A stretch of 45,876 bases of DNA from an uncultured Lachnospiraceae bacterium. GTDB lineage: Bacteria; Bacillota; Clostridia; Lachnospirales; Lachnospiraceae. Where the stretch lies: NCBI GenBank assembly GCA_944380605.1, contig CALWIA010000006.1, positions 170,683 to 216,558 of the forward strand. Reading direction: 5' to 3'. Each line of letters opens with the position of its first letter. Within the stretch, counting starts at the first letter, position 1. The notes beneath the pieces were generated by a model, which searched no databases, was not told the origin of the DNA, and was given only the letters and a program-made list of their open reading frames with translations. This document shows, piece after piece, positions 45,418 to 45,876 of this stretch. The position numbers and the translations under genes were made by a program.

Positions 45418-45876
45418 CAGGGCAGACGCCACTGGGCGCTCTTGTTCTGAAGCTGCACCATGCGGCGGTAGAGGCCGCCCTGCTCCATCAGTTCCGCCGG
45501 AGTGCCCTGCTGAGCCACGCGGCCATCCTCCAGCACTACGATATGGTCGGCCCCTGCTACGGTACGCATCCGGTGGGCGATAACCAGCACCGTTTTGCCC
45601 CGAAGCAGCCGTGAAAGGGCGGTCTGGACGGCGCTCTCGTTTTCCACATCCAGGCTGGCGGTGGCCTCGTCCAACAGCACCACCGGCGCGTCCTTTAAAA
45701 GGGCCCGGGCGATGGAGATCCGCTGCCGCTCCCCGCCGGAGAGAGTGGAGCCGTTCTCCCCGATCACCGTCTGGTAGCCCTGGGGCAGCTTGCGGATAAA
45801 CTCGTCGCATTGAGCGGCCTTTGCCGCCTCCAGCACCTCCTCATCGGCGGCGCCGCGGCGGCCCAGGCGGATGTTC
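45417..45876 (-). CDS. ABC exporter ATPase domain, 5' end beyond the window
   Basis: The last 153 codons of a fused permease/ATPase exporter. Visible are the signature [16 protein letters not shown], Walker [13 protein letters not shown], switch His in VIAHRMRTV and the ending [16 protein letters not shown] typical of MsbA/LmrA-like multidrug or lipid exporters. Walker A lies outside the window. Confidence 0.9.
   Translation of the reverse strand, partial: NIRLGRRGAADEEVLEAAKAAQCDEFIRKLPQGYQTVIGENGSTLSGGERQRISIARALLKDAPVVLLDEATASLDVENESAVQTALSRLLRGKTVLVIAHRMRTVAGADHIVVLEDGRVAQQGTPAELMEQGGLYRRMVQLQNKSAQWRLP

Overview
The window looks like chromosomal DNA of a GC-rich Firmicute of the class Clostridia, most likely a Lachnospiraceae-type gut anaerobe. 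The reasons are strong AGGAGG-type ribosome binding sites, TTGACA/TATAAT promoters, an hrcA-grpE-dnaK-dnaJ operon behind a CIRCE element, choline-binding-type wall repeats, a DUF1846 protein, an Rpn-type nuclease with EKGIEQG repeats and a 3D-domain protein. The organism assignment is inference from gene content; no rRNA, tRNA or CRISPR array was seen. No gene-free stretch exceeds 300 bases, apart from about 15989-16487, which holds a pseudogene.

Layout. (1) 1-8652, mostly minus strand: a zinc-homeostasis block with znuA-znuC-znuB and a MATE exporter, then two COG0523 (CobW-type) GTPases, one with a His/Cys-rich tail and one fused to a TIGR03943-like domain. These are followed by a phosphopantetheinyl transferase-SCP2 fusion, an alpha/beta hydrolase and an unknown protein. 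Between the two groups, on the plus strand (4576-4714), is a compact promoter-structure-terminator unit that looks like an unannotated small RNA of about 100 nt. (2) 8653-16030: a secreted wall-binding protein, an orphan operator-controlled promoter, a divergent sugar-isomerase-like gene and AraC regulator pair, a nitroreductase, a small membrane protein and a DUF1846 protein. (3) 16100-21500: accessory DNA with a truncated and an intact Rpn-type nuclease, an XRE/DUF3796 pair, a possible insertion-sequence end and a two-gene ABC exporter. (4) 21549-30417: one-carbon genes (formamidase, FchA-like cyclohydrolase, FolD) directly behind an arginine operon argC-GNAT-argJ-argB-argD, with argG divergent from a mirrored promoter/operator region. 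(5) 30484-36643: a seven-gene minus-strand run with a 2H-phosphoesterase-like protein, the tripartite tricarboxylate transporter tctB-tctA-tctC, two HAD hydrolases and an MgtC-like protein. It is divergent from a three-domain LacI/periplasmic-binding-protein regulator and a YcxB-like protein. (6) 39621-45876: the heat-shock operon, a secreted 3D-domain protein and the 3' end of an ABC exporter.

How the genes fit together. The zinc importer and the GTPases probably form a zinc-limitation response. The FolD protein lacks two residues needed for cyclohydrolase chemistry, and its neighbour is a stand-alone cyclohydrolase-family protein, so the two probably share the job that FolD normally does alone. 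The LacI-type fusion sits beside a promoter whose -35 box lies in an 11-bp sequence repeated in inverted orientation near its own promoter, so it is the likely controller of the tricarboxylate transporter operon.
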